From the NCBI GenBank assembly GCA_016550395.1, contig JABXGY010000330.1:1-16609 (forward strand): a stretch of DNA of 16,609 nt, written 5' to 3'. Source of the DNA: an archaeon. Its GTDB lineage: Archaea > Asgardarchaeota > Hermodarchaeia > Hermodarchaeales > Hermodarchaeaceae. Under the pieces are notes generated by a model. The model had not been told where the DNA came from. It worked only from the letters and a program-made list of their open reading frames with translations, and did no database searches. Made by a program: the position numbers and the translations under genes. Within the stretch, counting starts at the first letter, position 1. Each line of letters opens with the position of its first letter. This document shows, piece by piece, positions 14,820-16,609 of this stretch.

Positions 14820-16238
14820 GTGACAGATATCGTTGGAAGATTCTTCGGGTTAGAAGAAGAATCTCAACGTGCGAAACATCTGGCTAAAGTAGCCGCGATT
14901 TTCATGCCCTTTGCCGCCCTAGCTTTCATGATGTCTACGACATTCTATTCATTTTACGTAGCCACATTGTTAGCAGGTTCAAACCTTAACATCGGTTTTG
15001 CACTAGTGGGAATCCTTGCCTCATTTGCTATGGGAATCCAACTAGCAATTGATTACCCAACCGGAGGAATCGGGGATTGGATTGGTCAACGGTGGATACT
15101 CGCGTTAGCATTTCTATGCTTTGGAGCATCCTTTTTACTCACTTGGCTATCACCAGTATTTCCTTATTTCTGGTTTTTCCTGATCATCTATTTCCTTTCA
15201 GCTGTTGGCGCCGCGATGCAATCAGGAGCCATTGCCAGCTGGTTTGATAATAATTATCGCGCAGTTACAGAAGATCCTGAAAGAAAAGCCTACAGCAAAG
15301 CCCAGGGACGAATGGGTATGCTATTTCAAATTTCTGCCACCGCTGTATTGATTCCCGGAGCTATTCTAGCCACATTCTTTGGACGCACTTTTGTATTCTT
15401 CTTCCAAGCCATCCTATGTGTATTGATCGGTGTCTCTGCACTGATCCTCTTTCGTGATTTTCCTGAGGTCGCACAGAATCGACCCAAACGATCACTCAGC
15501 CAATATTATACCTTGCTTAAAGATGGACTCAAATTCGCGTTTTCTACCCGCTATATTGGCTTTTACCTCATTGGATTAGTACTCATGACAAGTACAATAA
15601 CAGTTTGGGGAAACATGATTCTATTTTATATCTACTACTCTTATCTGGCCTACAGTGATGTAGCAGTTGCTCTATTCCGGACGATTCTTTTCGGATTTGG
15701 AATCCTCTGGATTGAAAGAGCAGGTGTATGGACCCGAAATCTCTCAACCCATAAATGGATCCCACGGTCCAGATTACTCCAAACATGTGGACCAATATTT
15801 TACTTCGCTTTTACGATTATTACGTTCTTCATGCTCCCCGTAATTCTTCCATTTCCTTTCATGTATCTACAATTTGCTACAATCCTCATATCCGCTGGAT
15901 TCATTATTACTGGAATTTTTTCCGCTTGGAGTACTATTTTAAATCAACGCTTGCAATTAGACTTGATACCGGATCGAATCCGAAATGGCTTTTACTCACT
16001 TATCCCTTCACTCACACTGCTTTTTGCTATACCCCAGATTATCTTTTTTGCTTGGATCATGGTTCAACCTCAACTAGCTGTCCATCCCCAATTACCTATT
16101 TCAGTCGTCCTTTTTGGATTAGGAGTCATTAGCACTGTTGGTCTTATCATATTGAAGTATGGATTAAGTAAAGCTCCTAAAATTGCGCCTACAGAGGAAG
16201 AACCGCCTATTGGACCAATTCCTACCGAGATTCCCTAG
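14820..16238 (+). CDS. Major facilitator superfamily transporter
   Basis: The 472-residue protein has about 12 membrane helices between residues 25 and 446, the usual MFS size. The loop after helix 2 carries DYPTGGIGDWIGQRW (78-92), a form of the MFS motif A (G-x-x-x-D-x-x-G-R-R). A loop after helix 4 (FDNNYRAVTEDPERKAYSKAQGRMG) resembles that of efflux-type MFS members and leads into the fifth helix. The C-terminus is proline-rich and cytosolic. Substrate cannot be predicted; multidrug or metabolite export is possible. The GTG at 14820 follows GAGGGT by 8 bases. It ends 3 bp from the convergent NfeD-like gene and is divergent from nfo, with no sign of functional linkage. Confidence 0.85.
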   Translation: MTDIVGRFFGLEEESQRAKHLAKVAAIFMPFAALAFMMSTTFYSFYVATLLAGSNLNIGFALVGILASFAMGIQLAIDYPTGGIGDWIGQRWILALAFLCFGASFLLTWLSPVFPYFWFFLIIYFLSAVGAAMQSGAIASWFDNNYRAVTEDPERKAYSKAQGRMGMLFQISATAVLIPGAILATFFGRTFVFFFQAILCVLIGVSALILFRDFPEVAQNRPKRSLSQYYTLLKDGLKFAFSTRYIGFYLIGLVLMTSTITVWGNMILFYIYYSYLAYSDVAVALFRTILFGFGILWIERAGVWTRNLSTHKWIPRSRLLQTCGPIFYFAFTIITFFMLPVILPFPFMYLQFATILISAGFIITGIFSAWSTILNQRLQLDLIPDRIRNGFYSLIPSLTLLFAIPQIIFFAWIMVQPQLAVHPQLPISVVLFGLGVISTVGLIILKYGLSKAPKIAPTEEEPPIGPIPTEIP

Positions 16239-16241
16239 TGA

Positions 16242-16609
16242 TTAGCCTTCGAATTCGTCTGGAGGCTCAGCCTTCTTTACAATAAGCCGAATACCATCCA
16301 ATCGAACAACTTCCACTGATTCACCAGCCTTTACTACCTCTTTTTCAGCAATGGCCATCCAACTTTCACCAAACGCTCTAACACGACCTTCGGGATCTAG
16401 CGTAGTCTCAGCAATCCCCAAAGTTCCTGCAATAAGTTTGGGATCGAAATCACTAGTTAAGCGGCGAGCTTGCGCTGCTTTAATTACAGCATAGCCAAAA
16501 AGACCAGAGAAGATTAACGCGATTCCTGCTGAAATGCCTTGGAAAATCCACATGATATACTCCGGAATTAGCCATTGACTAGGTTGCATGAAAAAGATTC
16601 CACCCAGGA
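16242..16609 (-). CDS. NfeD-like membrane protein, C-terminal part (5' end beyond window)
   Basis: The visible frame has a membrane helix (about 12 to 37 counted from the first ATG, at 16589) and an OB-fold domain with GIAETTLDPEGRVRAFGESW and DGIRLIVKK, typical of NfeD C-termini. The frame stays open from that ATG to the window edge and reads GGIFF just before it, which matches the GG-hydrophobic element before the last helices of longer NfeD proteins (COG1030, ClpP-like membrane protease fused to NfeD). The ATG is therefore probably internal and the gene starts outside the window. NfeD domains associate with stomatin/prohibitin-like membrane proteins, and protease activity lies in the missing part if present. 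It ends 3 bp from the MFS stop. Confidence 0.75.
   Translation of the reverse strand, partial: LGGIFFMQPSQWLIPEYIMWIFQGISAGIALIFSGLFGYAVIKAAQARRLTSDFDPKLIAGTLGIAETTLDPEGRVRAFGESWMAIAEKEVVKAGESVEVVRLDGIRLIVKKAEPPDEFEG

Overview
The window reads as a piece of an archaeal chromosome. Several genes are preceded by AT-rich TATA-like boxes (for example TTTAAATA before the ArsR-like gene at 1323), with purine-rich ribosome binding sites before many starts and frequent GTG and TTG starts. The gene content (COG1030-like NfeD, M32 carboxypeptidase, short FKBP, endonuclease IV, many predicted membrane proteins) fits a mesophilic archaeon. An Asgard-type lineage is a guess only. No rRNA, tRNA, CRISPR array, transposase or phage gene was found.

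Layout. Positions 1-923 (minus) hold the 5' part of an alpha/beta hydrolase with an N-terminal TPR-like region. Positions 1151-2983 hold an arsenic module: arsR on plus and an ACR3-type arsenite efflux pump on minus, converging. It is bracketed by two same-orientation copies of a 37-bp sequence with two mismatches. Next comes a minus-strand block, from 3068 to 7761: a small multi-pass membrane protein, an 863-residue membrane-anchored phosphodiesterase of the alkaline phosphatase superfamily, a HEAT-repeat protein and a DinB-type protein. From 7895 the strand is mostly plus: a small membrane protein with a hairpin terminator, an M32 carboxypeptidase, a minus-strand 66-residue membrane protein, a DUF6159-like membrane protein, an FKBP prolyl isomerase and a membrane-anchored HEAT-repeat protein. 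The window ends with endonuclease IV (minus), an MFS transporter (plus) and the C-terminal part of an NfeD-like protein (minus) that runs off the edge.

How the genes fit together. Only arsR and acr3 form a clear functional unit: sensing of arsenite or antimonite and its export. Without that module, all genes from 7761 down to 1 would lie on the minus strand, which suggests the arsenic module was inserted between the repeats. The rest look like independent housekeeping or accessory genes with their own promoters. Several concern the membrane or protein quality: phosphodiesterase, NfeD, FKBP, carboxypeptidase and HEAT scaffolds. Nothing in the window proves an undescribed system. The best leads are the repeat-flanked arsenic cassette, a diverged third copy of the repeat at 6575-6606, the hydrolase with Asn where the catalytic His is expected, and the large membrane phosphodiesterase fusion.
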